Assembly: GCA_900539625.1 (NCBI GenBank)
Contig: UQCW01000002.1
Location: forward strand, 81,964 to 145,963
DNA from: an uncultured Prevotella sp.
GTDB lineage: Bacteria; Bacteroidota; Bacteroidia; Bacteroidales; Bacteroidaceae
Direction: 5' to 3'
DNA: 64,000 bases
Numbering within the stretch: position 1 is the first letter of the stretch; every line of letters begins with the position of its first letter. Positions 1 through 7,867 of the stretch are shown in pieces. The notes beneath the pieces are model-generated. The model had not been told where the DNA came from, did not search any database, and was given only the letters and a program-made list of their open reading frames with translations. The translations under genes were made by a program, and so were the position numbers.

Positions 1-13
1 CCAACTCCTTTGC

Positions 14-661
14 ATGGCGGAAAAATATCCCTCGGACAAGCCGAAAGGCTCCGAAAAGAGGGAAATAAAAAATTCCAAGACTATGGCAAAGGTAATAGAC
101 GAGAGTATCAAAAAACAACTTAGCAAGAGGATGGATTTCTTCTTGAAGTATTTTCCCGTAAGGGTTCGCAACGTCGGTAAGGATGCAGTGGAAGCACGCC
201 AACTGATATGGGCTTTCAAGGATGCACGTGACAACGCTTTTGAGAAAGTGGCACAAATGACGGCTACACACCTTATCAAGATATGCGGTGAGAAGATTAA
301 AGACATTGTGTTTGTGTGCGTCCCTGCAAGCACGCAAGATAAGAACGAGAGCCGTTACAAGGCTTTCTGCAATCGGGTAAGCGAGTTGTGCGGCATCCTT
401 AATGGCTATACTCACGTTTCCGTTTCGGGGGAACGCCTCGCAGTGCATGAACACAGAAAGGATAAAGAAAAAACGCTCGTCAAAACACAAGTGATTGAGT
501 TTGACAAAGATTTTTTCAAGGGCAAGGACATTTATGTCTTTGATGATGTGGTAACGACCGGCGCAAGCTATGTACTTTTCGCCAATCAGCTGGAAACATT
601 TGGCGGAAACGTATTGGGAGGGTTGTTCTTAGGACGTACACACTATAAATACAACAAATAA
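14..661 (+). CDS. Phosphoribosyltransferase-domain protein (ComF-like)
   Basis: The protein of 215 residues carries a type I phosphoribosyltransferase signature near residues 175-185 (VFDDVVTTGAS), the PRPP-binding loop, after a hydrophobic strand. No zinc-finger half typical of full ComF is visible. The frame is open to the left edge of the window, so the first ATG at 14 may not be the true start; ATG 83 (MAKVIDES) is another candidate because the preceding 23 residues are Lys/Ser rich and look like leader sequence. It is followed after one base by a SLOG-fold gene, so the two are probably translated together. The substrate is unknown. Such pairs are found on Bacteroidales mobile elements and may act on nucleotide-derived signals, which is inference. 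Confidence 0.75.
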   Translation: MAEKYPSDKPKGSEKREIKNSKTMAKVIDESIKKQLSKRMDFFLKYFPVRVRNVGKDAVEARQLIWAFKDARDNAFEKVAQMTATHLIKICGEKIKDIVFVCVPASTQDKNESRYKAFCNRVSELCGILNGYTHVSVSGERLAVHEHRKDKEKTLVKTQVIEFDKDFFKGKDIYVFDDVVTTGASYVLFANQLETFGGNVLGGLFLGRTHYKYNK

Positions 662-662
662 C

Positions 663-1151
663 ATGGAACAGACTTTTTACATAAAAGCCAATTCAGTAGC
701 TTTTACGGGACATCGCTCAGTTCCCGAATCCAAGAAAGATAATTTGAAAAAGAAACTGAGGGGAAAGATTAGATTGCTTTATGCAATGGGTATACGAAAC
801 TACTATTGTGGTATGGCTATCGGTTTCGATATGCTTGCAGCTGAGGTGGTTTTATCGCTAAGGTCGGAATTGCCATATCTGAAGCTTATCGCTGTTGTTC
901 CGTTCAAGGAGCAGTCAGTGAGATGGAATTATCAGGAGCAAGCAAGGTATAAGAGATTACTTTCTCAATGTGATGATGCTATCACGTTGAGCCAAGTCTA
1001 CTATAACGGTTGCTTGTTAAGACGCAATGACTATATGCTTTCCCATTCATGTGGCTTGATAGCGTTCTTTGATGGCAAACCGAAAGGCGGTACGTTCTAC
1101 ACTTATCGAAAGGCAAAGTCATTGGGAATGGATATTATAAATCTGTTTTAG
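663..1151 (+). CDS. SLOG-fold protein, YpsA/DUF1273-like
   Basis: The protein of 162 residues shows the hallmarks of the YpsA-like SLOG family: an N-terminal VAFTGHR motif, a central GMAIGFDMLAAE segment (nucleotide-binding loop and helix) and a late KPKGGTFYT segment. Family members are Rossmann-like and have been proposed to bind nucleotides or nucleotide-derived ligands. The start ATG lies one base after the stop of the phosphoribosyltransferase gene, so both form one operon closed by a terminator hairpin at about 1171-1204. I cannot say which ligand is bound. The length fits a single-domain SLOG protein. Confidence 0.8.
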   Translation: MEQTFYIKANSVAFTGHRSVPESKKDNLKKKLRGKIRLLYAMGIRNYYCGMAIGFDMLAAEVVLSLRSELPYLKLIAVVPFKEQSVRWNYQEQARYKRLLSQCDDAITLSQVYYNGCLLRRNDYMLSHSCGLIAFFDGKPKGGTFYTYRKAKSLGMDIINLF

Positions 1152-1170
1152 TTCATAAATTCATCTATGG

Positions 1171-1204
1171 AAGGTTCTTCGTCGTGAGATGCGGAGCCTT
1201 TTTT
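1171..1204 (+). terminator. Rho-independent terminator after the SLOG gene
   Basis: AAGGTTC (1171-1177) pairs with GAGCCTT (1194-1200), with one G-T wobble, and a run of six T (1199-1204) follows. It lies 20 bp after the stop codon of the + strand pair. Confidence 0.65.
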
Positions 1205-1526
1205 CTTTTCATCTTCACGATGACGCTTACATAGTCCACGTATACGTGGACATCCACACTTCTAACACAATAACCAGGGCATTGGTTGTTGTCTTGCCTA
1301 TTTCAGCGGTCTCGTCTGTAGTCAGATGCCTTGAAACCGCCCCACAATGCACGAAGGACAATTTTGAGAACGTAAAAGACAACAAAAAAGATAAGTAAAT
1401 CTTTCATAAGATGAATTTTATTAGTTATTTAAAACGTTATATGTTATACAAAGGTACGAATATTTATTGAGAAAGATGAATTTTATACGTTAATATTCAA
1501 TAAGTTAGACTTGATTTCTACAGTCA
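1205..1526. other. Intergenic stretch with an 18-bp perfect palindrome
   Basis: No convincing gene is present. A 69-codon reading frame at 1189-1398 exists but has no promoter or recognisable product. Positions 1234-1251 form a perfect 18-bp palindrome, GTCCACGTATACGTGGAC. At 1449-1456 CAAAGGTA is a minus-strand match to the TAnnTTTG promoter element, but no good -33 box accompanies it and no leftward gene follows, so its meaning is unclear. Confidence 0.5.
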
Positions 1527-1874
1527 TCAAACCCTACTATAAGCCAAATCTGGCAATTCGGTCTTTACCAAATCGTATGACTCTTTTATCCATTCTTCAA
1601 TCATGTCGTTAGGGAAAGTCTCCTCAATAAAAATGTCATTCCAATGTTTCTCGCAAATGTGGTATGCTGGAGAAATGGCGTTGTATCGTTCACGCAGCTC
1701 TTTACCACGCTCAGGCAACAACTTAACAGAAATAGAAGGGATAGGAGCTTTTAACCATACATACAGGTATATGTTTCCTTCCATATGGAAAACCAACAAA
1801 TTTTCTCCACATGGCATTGCTTTCTCTGTGTTTGGTAATGACTGACAGTAATCTTGTATCTCTTGAATGCTCAT
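1527..1874 (-). CDS. MmcQ/YjbR family protein
   Basis: The protein of 115 residues matches the small MmcQ/YjbR fold. It has an N-terminal helix (IQEIQDYCQSLPNTEKAMPCGE), a strand pair around KAPIPSISVKL and the characteristic YHICEKHWNDIF segment near residues 72-83. Family members resemble CyaY and are assigned weak DNA binding, but their cellular role is not established. It starts 8 bp after the stop of the recombinase-like gene, so the two are probably one operon reading leftward. The length is normal for the family. Confidence 0.85.
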   Translation of the reverse strand: MSIQEIQDYCQSLPNTEKAMPCGENLLVFHMEGNIYLYVWLKAPIPSISVKLLPERGKELRERYNAISPAYHICEKHWNDIFIEETFPNDMIEEWIKESYDLVKTELPDLAYSRV

Positions 1875-1882
1875 TGTTGTTT

Positions 1883-2527
1883 TTATTCTTTTGTATTATC
1901 GTCCTTGGGCTTCCTTTTTCCAAGAGGACCGCTGAAGTTACCACGATTGAGCTTCACCCCATACTTGTTGAGTATGCGGAATATGGAGCTTCTACTCTTA
2001 AAGCCGCATACCGAATATATGTCATCAAGCGTATGCCCATTGTTATACATGCTTACAATCATATTCTCACGTTCCGCTTTCTCCTTTGCGGTAAGCGTTT
2101 TGAACTTTGTGGGTTTCATATGTTGCTGCAAATACTGTACATGGGCTTCGGCACGACGCAAAACCATAACTTCTTCAGGTAATGCTCCAAACATCTGTAA
2201 TATTTGCATCGTACTTGTTTGTGGAAAGAGTTTATCCGCTGTATCAATCTGGTCTTTTATCGAAATTAAACGAATAACCTTGACACGGCAATACTCGAAC
2301 AAAGTGGATAGTTCACGTAGCCCTTGTACTGCATTGCTGAACTTAGAAACAACCAACTCGTCACCTCTATCCAGATTTGCCAACAGCTGCTTCCATTGCG
2401 GGCGTAGCTTCTCTTGTGCCGTTTCTTCCTCGACAATCTGTACACATCCATAATCAGACATCCAAGCCTTGACTTCGGCTAAGCTATCATCATGCGATGT
2501 ACAATATATATAACCTACTTTTGCCAT
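1883..2527 (-). CDS. Serine-recombinase-fold protein without catalytic residues
   Basis: The protein of 214 residues aligns by eye with small serine recombinases. Where active resolvases read GYxRVS it has GYIYCTS, so the catalytic Arg and Ser are Tyr and Thr. The second active-site block, usually KLDRLGRS, is KFSNAVQG, which removes both arginines. The C-terminus (about residues 160-195) keeps a helix-turn-helix, DDIYSVCGFKSRSSIFRILNKYG. I infer a DNA-binding regulator and not a recombinase. Its promoter overlaps a copy of the CAAGTATGAT motif, which is compatible with autoregulation, and a divergent mobilization operon begins on the other side. Confidence 0.75.
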   Translation of the reverse strand: MAKVGYIYCTSHDDSLAEVKAWMSDYGCVQIVEEETAQEKLRPQWKQLLANLDRGDELVVSKFSNAVQGLRELSTLFEYCRVKVIRLISIKDQIDTADKLFPQTSTMQILQMFGALPEEVMVLRRAEAHVQYLQQHMKPTKFKTLTAKEKAERENMIVSMYNNGHTLDDIYSVCGFKSRSSIFRILNKYGVKLNRGNFSGPLGKRKPKDDNTKE

Positions 2528-2556
2528 TCTTTTCTATTAGTTTTGGAAAACAAACG

Positions 2557-2585
2557 CAAAGGTACTTGTTTTCTCCGTACTTCAA
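2557..2585 (-). promoter_or_regulatory. Leftward promoter of the recombinase-like/YjbR pair
   Basis: Read on the minus strand, TACCTTTG (2564-2557) matches TAnnTTTG and TTG (2585-2583) lies 18 bp upstream. The -33 box abuts the ATCATACTTG motif at 2585-2594, so a protein bound there would be expected to block this promoter. Confidence 0.6.
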
Positions 2586-2676
2586 TCATACTTGCGATGA
2601 AATTATCAAAATCGCACTTGTTTCTCCCGATTTTTCTTCACTTGTTTTCAATGCAAATAATACTTGCAAGTATGAT
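2585..2676. promoter_or_regulatory. Divergent operator region with CAAGTATGAT motifs
   Basis: ATCATACTTG (2585-2594) and CAAGTATGAT (2667-2676) are exact inverted copies of one 10-mer. The right copy also lies in a 14-bp palindrome, ATACTTGCAAGTAT (2660-2673). Another exact copy lies inside the next gene (2905-2914), with a 9/10 copy at 2840-2849. Two further exact copies form the inverted repeat at 26234-26265. The placement between divergent promoters suggests operators; the binding protein is unknown. Confidence 0.6.
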
Positions 2677-2709
2677 ATAGAAATATGCTTAAAGTTTAGC
2701 AGAAATGAC

Positions 2710-2739
2710 TTGAAATACAACTATGTATGCTTATCTTTG
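2710..2739 (+). promoter_or_regulatory. Rightward promoter of the mobilization operon
   Basis: TTG (2710-2712), a 19-bp spacer and TATCTTTG (2732-2739) fit the Bacteroidota housekeeping promoter. Transcription would begin near 2746, upstream of the lipoprotein gene. Confidence 0.65.
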
Positions 2740-2844
2740 CAACGTTTAATTCCAATTTACAAGAAAAAATAAAGCATCATGCAAATGAACATACACCACT
2801 TTCAAGTACGAAAAGGAACAAGTAGTACAGCTCATAAGCCAAGT

Positions 2845-3888
2845 ATGAAATCTGTTCGTTTCAACTTTTCTAAACGCATCACAGCAGCATCTGCCGTTTT
2901 TGCAATCATACTTGTGTGTACATCATGTGGCAGCAGCAACAAATCACAATCGTACAATACAAGCCAAGAGGCTGTCAACGCCTATAGTTCCTATCTGTCA
3001 GAAGTTAAAAACAAAAAGGAGCTGACTTCCGACAAACTATTTGTGGAAGTAGAAAAATGGCGAGTAATACGCGACTCTGTTGTTACATGTCTACGCAAAG
3101 ACACCATGTCAACCTTACACCAGGACTGGCATCAGACCTATCAGGTGATTCACGATTCGTTACGGAAGGAGTTCTGCCGCGTCGTATTAACCAAACCACG
3201 CACATACAATGATGTGCTTCAGCTGAAAGAGGTTGCTTCATCTTATATGCAGGACGAGGACTTGAAACAAGCAAGAATTGAGGCGCAGCCATTCTTCGAT
3301 TCATTGAACGCAACCCCAGTTTACGGCATCACTATGGTAAATCTGATGAATCGTTACCGCAACTTCTTGGCCCATGTGCAATCAAAAGGTATTCACTGCA
3401 AGAATGACCTTTTGGACTTTATCAAAGAGGAGGATCGGCTTTTTCGTTCAGTACTATCGCATCTCAGTGAAAGTGACAAACAGAATATGCAGGACATCAT
3501 TCAAGAAACCGACAGATGCTGTCTGCAAGTCTTCCGCTCAGCCAACCATAAGGAGTTGTCGCACCGTGATGCTTTAGTGTACATGGCTATGCGTACTAAC
3601 CGTCGTCTTATATTGAACGCAGCCCAGTGTGTTGGCGATACCAAAGCTGGCAAGGTAAAGAACGAGAGAATTGCCCAGGCTTATCTTTGGATGTTGGTGC
3701 AGCCTTACACTTCCATTGACGGTTTGAGTTTTGCCATATTGTCGGATAAGGACAAGAAACTCATTTACAAAGTAGCAGATGAAACACCTGCTACTATCGA
3801 TAAACTGGGCAAGATTCTACGAATGAATAAAGAACGCACGAAAGAACTTCCTGCACTCTTCATGAAAATAATCGTCACAACTTTCTAA
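2845..3888 (+). CDS. Putative lipoprotein of unknown function, mobile-element operon
   Basis: I chose ATG 2845 because it gives a classic lipoprotein signal: basic start (MKSVRFNFSKR), hydrophobic core (AASAVFAIILV) and a lipobox-like CTSCGSS with Cys near residue 28. The upstream in-frame ATG at 2779 would add 22 residues before the signal. The mature part of about 320 residues is helical and charged, with no recognised domain. It is the first gene of a rightward series that leads to the relaxase, so a role at the envelope during transfer is plausible but not shown. Odd: the chosen start codon sits in a CAAGTATGA motif copy. Confidence 0.7.
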   Translation: MKSVRFNFSKRITAASAVFAIILVCTSCGSSNKSQSYNTSQEAVNAYSSYLSEVKNKKELTSDKLFVEVEKWRVIRDSVVTCLRKDTMSTLHQDWHQTYQVIHDSLRKEFCRVVLTKPRTYNDVLQLKEVASSYMQDEDLKQARIEAQPFFDSLNATPVYGITMVNLMNRYRNFLAHVQSKGIHCKNDLLDFIKEEDRLFRSVLSHLSESDKQNMQDIIQETDRCCLQVFRSANHKELSHRDALVYMAMRTNRRLILNAAQCVGDTKAGKVKNERIAQAYLWMLVQPYTSIDGLSFAILSDKDKKLIYKVADETPATIDKLGKILRMNKERTKELPALFMKIIVTTF

Positions 3889-3898
3889 AATTGATAAT

Positions 3899-4345
3899 AT
3901 GCTTAGACACTTCTACAATGAATTCATGGCATTTGTCCCGTTGCAACTTCCGCAGTTACTCAATGTGGCGACAATGGAACAACCGCAGTTCTACAATGAC
4001 TACGTATTACTTACATTTCCATTATCAACGCCGATTGATTTGGAAGAGGTGATGGATATATTGGAGGATGACATGGAGCTAATCATGTTGTATCATCATA
4101 TTCCGTCACAACACACCAAGTTTGGACAAGCCTCATGTGCTTATTCCAATCCTTCTTTCGGACAGATGTTCAAAGTAAATGTGATGACTGACGGTAATGA
4201 AATGGTGAATGCCGTCAAGGTTACTATCTATGACTCACTTGAAAAAATGTGTGCGGATGTCAATCTTGATATACGTTTACATTCCAAAAGCGGACTCTTT
4301 CGTTACAAAAGAAATGACAGTGAGGTACTGATGGACTTTTTATGA
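3899..4345 (+). CDS. Hypothetical protein, mobilization operon
   Basis: The protein of 148 residues has no family I recognise. It begins 10 bp after the lipoprotein gene and its stop codon overlaps the next start by four bases (ATGA), so translation is probably coupled. The sequence is a mixed alpha/beta composition with an acidic segment (DLEEVMDILEDDMEL, about residues 48-62) and no signal peptide or membrane segment. Conservation of the gene order would be needed to suggest a function. Confidence 0.6.
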   Translation: MLRHFYNEFMAFVPLQLPQLLNVATMEQPQFYNDYVLLTFPLSTPIDLEEVMDILEDDMELIMLYHHIPSQHTKFGQASCAYSNPSFGQMFKVNVMTDGNEMVNAVKVTIYDSLEKMCADVNLDIRLHSKSGLFRYKRNDSEVLMDFL

Positions 4346-4704
4346 GAAGTGACATTTACCGCCGTATCGTCTTTCTGATTGACGAATACCGCACCTGGGT
4401 CAAGGTAGACAATGCCAATCATTACGAGGTCTGTTCCGTCAAACTGGACGAGCGTCAGTTTGCATGCGTATGCCGTACATTGGCTTTGCGCTCCATGTTC
4501 CGCTACCGACACTACCGCAAGGGAACCATTTGGCTAATCCCGGAAACGGAACTTGACCTTGCGTTGAACAGGCTCAAACTGCATGACATAAAATTTGCCA
4601 GACGCTTGAAACGTGGAGCTGAGAATATTGGCTACAATGATGTCAACGCCCTTATACAATATGCCACCTACGGCATCATCAATCTTGAACTCTCCGATTA
4701 TTGA
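4342..4704 (+). CDS. Hypothetical basic protein, mobilization operon
   Basis: The protein of 120 residues is basic, rich in Arg and aromatic residues (YRRIVFLIDEYRTW, FRYRHYRKGTIW, FARRLKRG). It overlaps the preceding gene by four bases. I see no signal peptide, membrane segment or known motif. The basic character would suit nucleic-acid binding, which is only inference from composition. Confidence 0.6.
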   Translation: MRSDIYRRIVFLIDEYRTWVKVDNANHYEVCSVKLDERQFACVCRTLALRSMFRYRHYRKGTIWLIPETELDLALNRLKLHDIKFARRLKRGAENIGYNDVNALIQYATYGIINLELSDY

Positions 4705-4730
4705 CATAGCGACTATTCAAACAATCAATT

Positions 4731-5225
4731 ATGACATGGATTTTTCTTCAATTGGTTTTCCCGTTACTGCTTCTCATTGTACCAATCGTGTTGTACAAAA
4801 GCAGTAACAGCTATATGACAAGGTTTTATATAGCCATGCTCCGCAATAAAGCTGCACGTAGACTGTACTTGCAGACATTGCTCATTGTACTGCTGTTGTT
4901 CCACTATATTTATGTCAGTGGACATTTCGGTGAATTTGGAGTATTGTTCTCCACCATTCTCTGTGGCATACTCTTCTCACATAAACGTGCGGAGCGTTGG
5001 CTGCACTTGATGAAAGCACATCGGCAACTCTATTTCAGAATGGCGGTGCTATCAATGGCTATGGTAGCCATACCGCATCTGTATACAATGGCTGTAACTG
5101 TTGCATTTCTTCTTTGGGCTGCTACATTTTATCCGTCTGCTTCCATCTTGTACGAATGGAACGACAAGGAAAAACAGGAGAAATGGAGAGCCGACTCTCG
5201 TGCACTTGCCGAACATTATTTTTAA
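4731..5225 (+). CDS. Small integral membrane protein, mobilization operon
   Basis: The protein of 164 residues has about four hydrophobic segments: residues 3-22, about 48-64, 70-83 and 103-133. Basic loops lie between them (RNKAARR, SHKRAERW). No family is recognised. Its place between small cytosolic proteins and the relaxase module suggests a membrane accessory protein of the element. The start ATG at 4731 follows the previous stop by 26 bp. Confidence 0.6.
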   Translation: MTWIFLQLVFPLLLLIVPIVLYKSSNSYMTRFYIAMLRNKAARRLYLQTLLIVLLLFHYIYVSGHFGEFGVLFSTILCGILFSHKRAERWLHLMKAHRQLYFRMAVLSMAMVAIPHLYTMAVTVAFLLWAATFYPSASILYEWNDKEKQEKWRADSRALAEHYF

Positions 5226-5310
5226 CTCATCACTCTTTTGTGCCAGAAGATGTGGATAATGGCACTACTAATCAATCCACAGCATTATTCAATAATACAG
5301 ATAAAACAAC

Positions 5311-6156
5311 ATGAGGCATAACAAAGAAAAACCTACAACCGTATCGGTAGACATCGGCTTATTTATATATCTTCAGGAAAAGGTATGTGAACGTAAAACA
5401 AAGACGGAAGCCTATTGTAATTTGTTGAAAAAGGCATCTGAGAATTTCGTATCACCCATTTTGAAGAACCGCAATCAAGAGCTCAACATAAACCAATGTC
5501 ATGTGACCATAACAGACCTGTCGGTGGAATGGCATTGGCATCGCTCCACTGTTCGCTCATTTCTGGAGACATTAGAGGAATATGGTCAGATTGAAATCAT
5601 CAGGCTTCCCAAAAGTTTTCTCATTACAATGCCTGTCGGTATCAACGGCAATGCCGATACAACCGACACAGAAGACTTTGTACTTACCAACAAACTGCAA
5701 ACGGTTCTGTCAAATTGGGAATCGGACAACATGTCAACTTTGGAGGCAGGAGAGAAATGCATGAATCTTCTTAAAGAGGACATTAAGCATTTCACCGAAG
5801 TTTATCATACGCAACAGACAGATGCTATCGGTAATCTTCAGCAAGCTAAAGAAGCCCATTTTAAGATTGCAAAGCAGCAGTATCTGGAAAGTATGGCTAT
5901 GGCGGCATACCGCAAAGTCATCCGTCGTTCTGCGAATAGTTCAACAGATGCAATGGTTCAGTTCTACGACAATGACCTTGACGGTGACTCTTCTGCTCTT
6001 TTAGAGGCATCGCAAGTACTTGCTGAACTGCTTATATACGGTATGTCTTCGTCGTTGACGAATGAAACATCGCAAACCAAGGCGCAGTTCCGCAACCTGC
6101 TTGACGCATATCGTTCTCTTTTAGCCCAATCCGTTGGACAGGCAGACCATCTATAG
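5311..6156 (+). CDS. Winged-helix-like DNA-binding protein next to the relaxase
   Basis: The protein of 281 residues contains a helix-turn-helix/wing-like segment at about residues 65-108 (VTITDLSVEWHWHRSTVRSFLETLEEYG, then a hydrophobic strand). The remainder is helical, with a Gln-rich coiled-coil-like stretch around 165-195. It lies just upstream of the candidate oriT and the MobV relaxase, the position expected for an accessory mobilization or regulatory protein. That function is inferred from place and fold; I cannot name a family. Confidence 0.6.
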   Translation: MRHNKEKPTTVSVDIGLFIYLQEKVCERKTKTEAYCNLLKKASENFVSPILKNRNQELNINQCHVTITDLSVEWHWHRSTVRSFLETLEEYGQIEIIRLPKSFLITMPVGINGNADTTDTEDFVLTNKLQTVLSNWESDNMSTLEAGEKCMNLLKEDIKHFTEVYHTQQTDAIGNLQQAKEAHFKIAKQQYLESMAMAAYRKVIRRSANSSTDAMVQFYDNDLDGDSSALLEASQVLAELLIYGMSSSLTNETSQTKAQFRNLLDAYRSLLAQSVGQADHL

Positions 6157-6357
6157 TTTGCATAACCAGTTATAGTACGTTACCGTCTTGCTGTTATACC
6201 ATTCCAACACTCTTATACCACACCGGGCTTGCCCAGTGTCCAAATAGAGGGAAGTAGAGGTAGCCTAATACCCCATGCATCTGTCGATGATGGGAGGGGT
6301 GTCCTCTTAACGGCAAGCCGGGACAAAATACATGTACAAACAAAAAATATAAAAGGT
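6157..6357 (+). other. Candidate oriT / relaxase leader region
   Basis: These 201 bp lie directly upstream of the relaxase gene, where oriT of MobV elements is usually found. Two inverted repeats are visible. GGCTTGCC (6226-6233) pairs with GGCAAGCC (6312-6319), and inside it CCCATGCATC (6272-6281) pairs, with one bulge, with GATGATGGG (6286-6294). G-rich and C-rich tracts flank the inner hairpin. No nic site can be assigned by eye. Confidence 0.45.
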
Positions 6358-7815
6358 ATGGCGAATAATGCGAAACAGGTAATGGACATCCGTGTTTCCA
6401 AGGGCATAACAGTAGCACAGAGCAATGAGCATCTGCGCAACTGGACGGAGAACGGGTGGAACCATGCTACACAGACGGGTAATTACGACCCGACTCGTGA
6501 ACATCTTAATTTTGAAATTGTCAAGGGGGGCTTGGTAGCTCCAATCAACAAGGCGAAGAGCATTCCAGAACGTATGGCTGAGAACTTACGTGAAAGAGGC
6601 ATCAAAGATCCGAATGATGGACTTTTGGAGCCCAAATTCCGAACTGTCGTGAATTGCATTTTCGGTGGTTCAAGAGAACGTATGCACGAACTTGCGTATG
6701 GTACCCAAAAGGTAAACTTCGAGCATGGAGCAGACAATAGCCACATTCAACGATGTGAGGACATAGAGAAATGGGCAAAGGATGTTTATTCCTTTGTCTG
6801 CGAAAAATATGGAGAAGAGAATATCGCTGCATTTATTGTACACTGCGATGAACTGAACCCTCATATACATTGCACTCTTTTGCCGATTAAGGATGGTCGT
6901 TTTGCGTTCAAGAAACTCTTTGCAGGAAAGGACAAATATGAATACAGTGCTAAGATGAAACAACTGCACAGTGACTTTGCAGAGGTCAACGCAAAGTGGG
7001 GAATGTCCAGAGGAACATCTGTTGCAGAAACTTGTGCTCGTCATAGAAGCACGGAGGAATACCGTCGGCATCTGTCTGAGCAATGTACAACTATAGAGCA
7101 GCAAATAGTGCAACACAAGAAAGCTCTTTCAGACCTCAATAAGGAGATTGACATTGCACGAAGAAGAGTTAAAGGACTCTCTTCTATGGTGGAAAATCTA
7201 CTTAGGGAGAAGGCTGAAAAGGAGGCACAGCTTGCTAACTTGCAGCAACAGATTCTTGAAGGAAAAGCAAATCCTGAAGCATTGAAGGAAGCTGTTGCTA
7301 AACTTGAAGACGAATTGACCATTGTACAAAACAAATTGGCAGACAAGCAAGAGAAACTGCTGATGGCTCACCAACAGCTTGAGGAACTGAAAAGTGATAT
7401 GACCGACATTCAGCAACGTACAGACGATTTGAAATCGGAGGCGCAGGAATATGCCCGTGATGTTCATTCCAAAGTGGACAGTCTGTTGAAAGATGCATTG
7501 CTTGAAAATCTGGTAAACGAACAACAGCACAGATTGGCAATGCTCAACGAGGTCGATCTGAAAATGTTTGATGGTTCTCTTCTTCAAGACCTTGCAGAGC
7601 GAGGAACGGAAATCATGCATTGCGCTACACTTTTGTTCCTCGGTATGGTGGATAATGCCACAACTTTTGCCGAAGGAAATGGTGGTGGCGGTAGTGGTAA
7701 TGATATGAAATGGGGACGTGATGATGACGAGGATAACCGGGCTTGGGCAAGGCGTTGCATGATGATGGCATGCAAAATGATGCGTCCATCAATCGGCAAG
7801 AAGCCTAAACGCTAA
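6358..7815 (+). CDS. MobV-family relaxase (plasmid mobilization/recombination, Pre/Mob)
   Basis: The protein of 485 residues from ATG 6358 is a MobV relaxase that would nick oriT and lead the strand into a recipient. It shows the HLNFE motif (about residues 50-54) and the metal-binding HxDExxPHxH motif as HCDELNPHIH (about residues 162-171). A long coiled coil follows (about 240-400) and a Gly-rich C-terminal tail. An upstream TTG frame extends to 6229 but would run through the candidate oriT hairpins, so ATG 6358 is preferred. Expected partner: a host or co-resident conjugation apparatus, because no coupling protein is seen in the window. Confidence 0.88.
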   Translation: MANNAKQVMDIRVSKGITVAQSNEHLRNWTENGWNHATQTGNYDPTREHLNFEIVKGGLVAPINKAKSIPERMAENLRERGIKDPNDGLLEPKFRTVVNCIFGGSRERMHELAYGTQKVNFEHGADNSHIQRCEDIEKWAKDVYSFVCEKYGEENIAAFIVHCDELNPHIHCTLLPIKDGRFAFKKLFAGKDKYEYSAKMKQLHSDFAEVNAKWGMSRGTSVAETCARHRSTEEYRRHLSEQCTTIEQQIVQHKKALSDLNKEIDIARRRVKGLSSMVENLLREKAEKEAQLANLQQQILEGKANPEALKEAVAKLEDELTIVQNKLADKQEKLLMAHQQLEELKSDMTDIQQRTDDLKSEAQEYARDVHSKVDSLLKDALLENLVNEQQHRLAMLNEVDLKMFDGSLLQDLAERGTEIMHCATLLFLGMVDNATTFAEGNGGGGSGNDMKWGRDDDEDNRAWARRCMMMACKMMRPSIGKKPKR

Positions 7816-7867
7816 TCGGCATGGTTTCCATTTCACTCCTTTTCTAATGACAAAATCAAATAAGAAC

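Noticed and set aside
1189..1398. A 69-codon frame after the SLOG gene
   Set aside because: It begins inside the terminator hairpin, spans an 18-bp palindrome and has no recognisable product or promoter.
1449..1456. Minus-strand promoter element CAAAGGTA
   Set aside because: No -33 element at the right distance and no leftward gene downstream of it.
6229..6357. N-terminal extension of the relaxase from a TTG codon
   Set aside because: It would translate the hairpins of the candidate oriT; the MobV pattern begins at ATG 6358.
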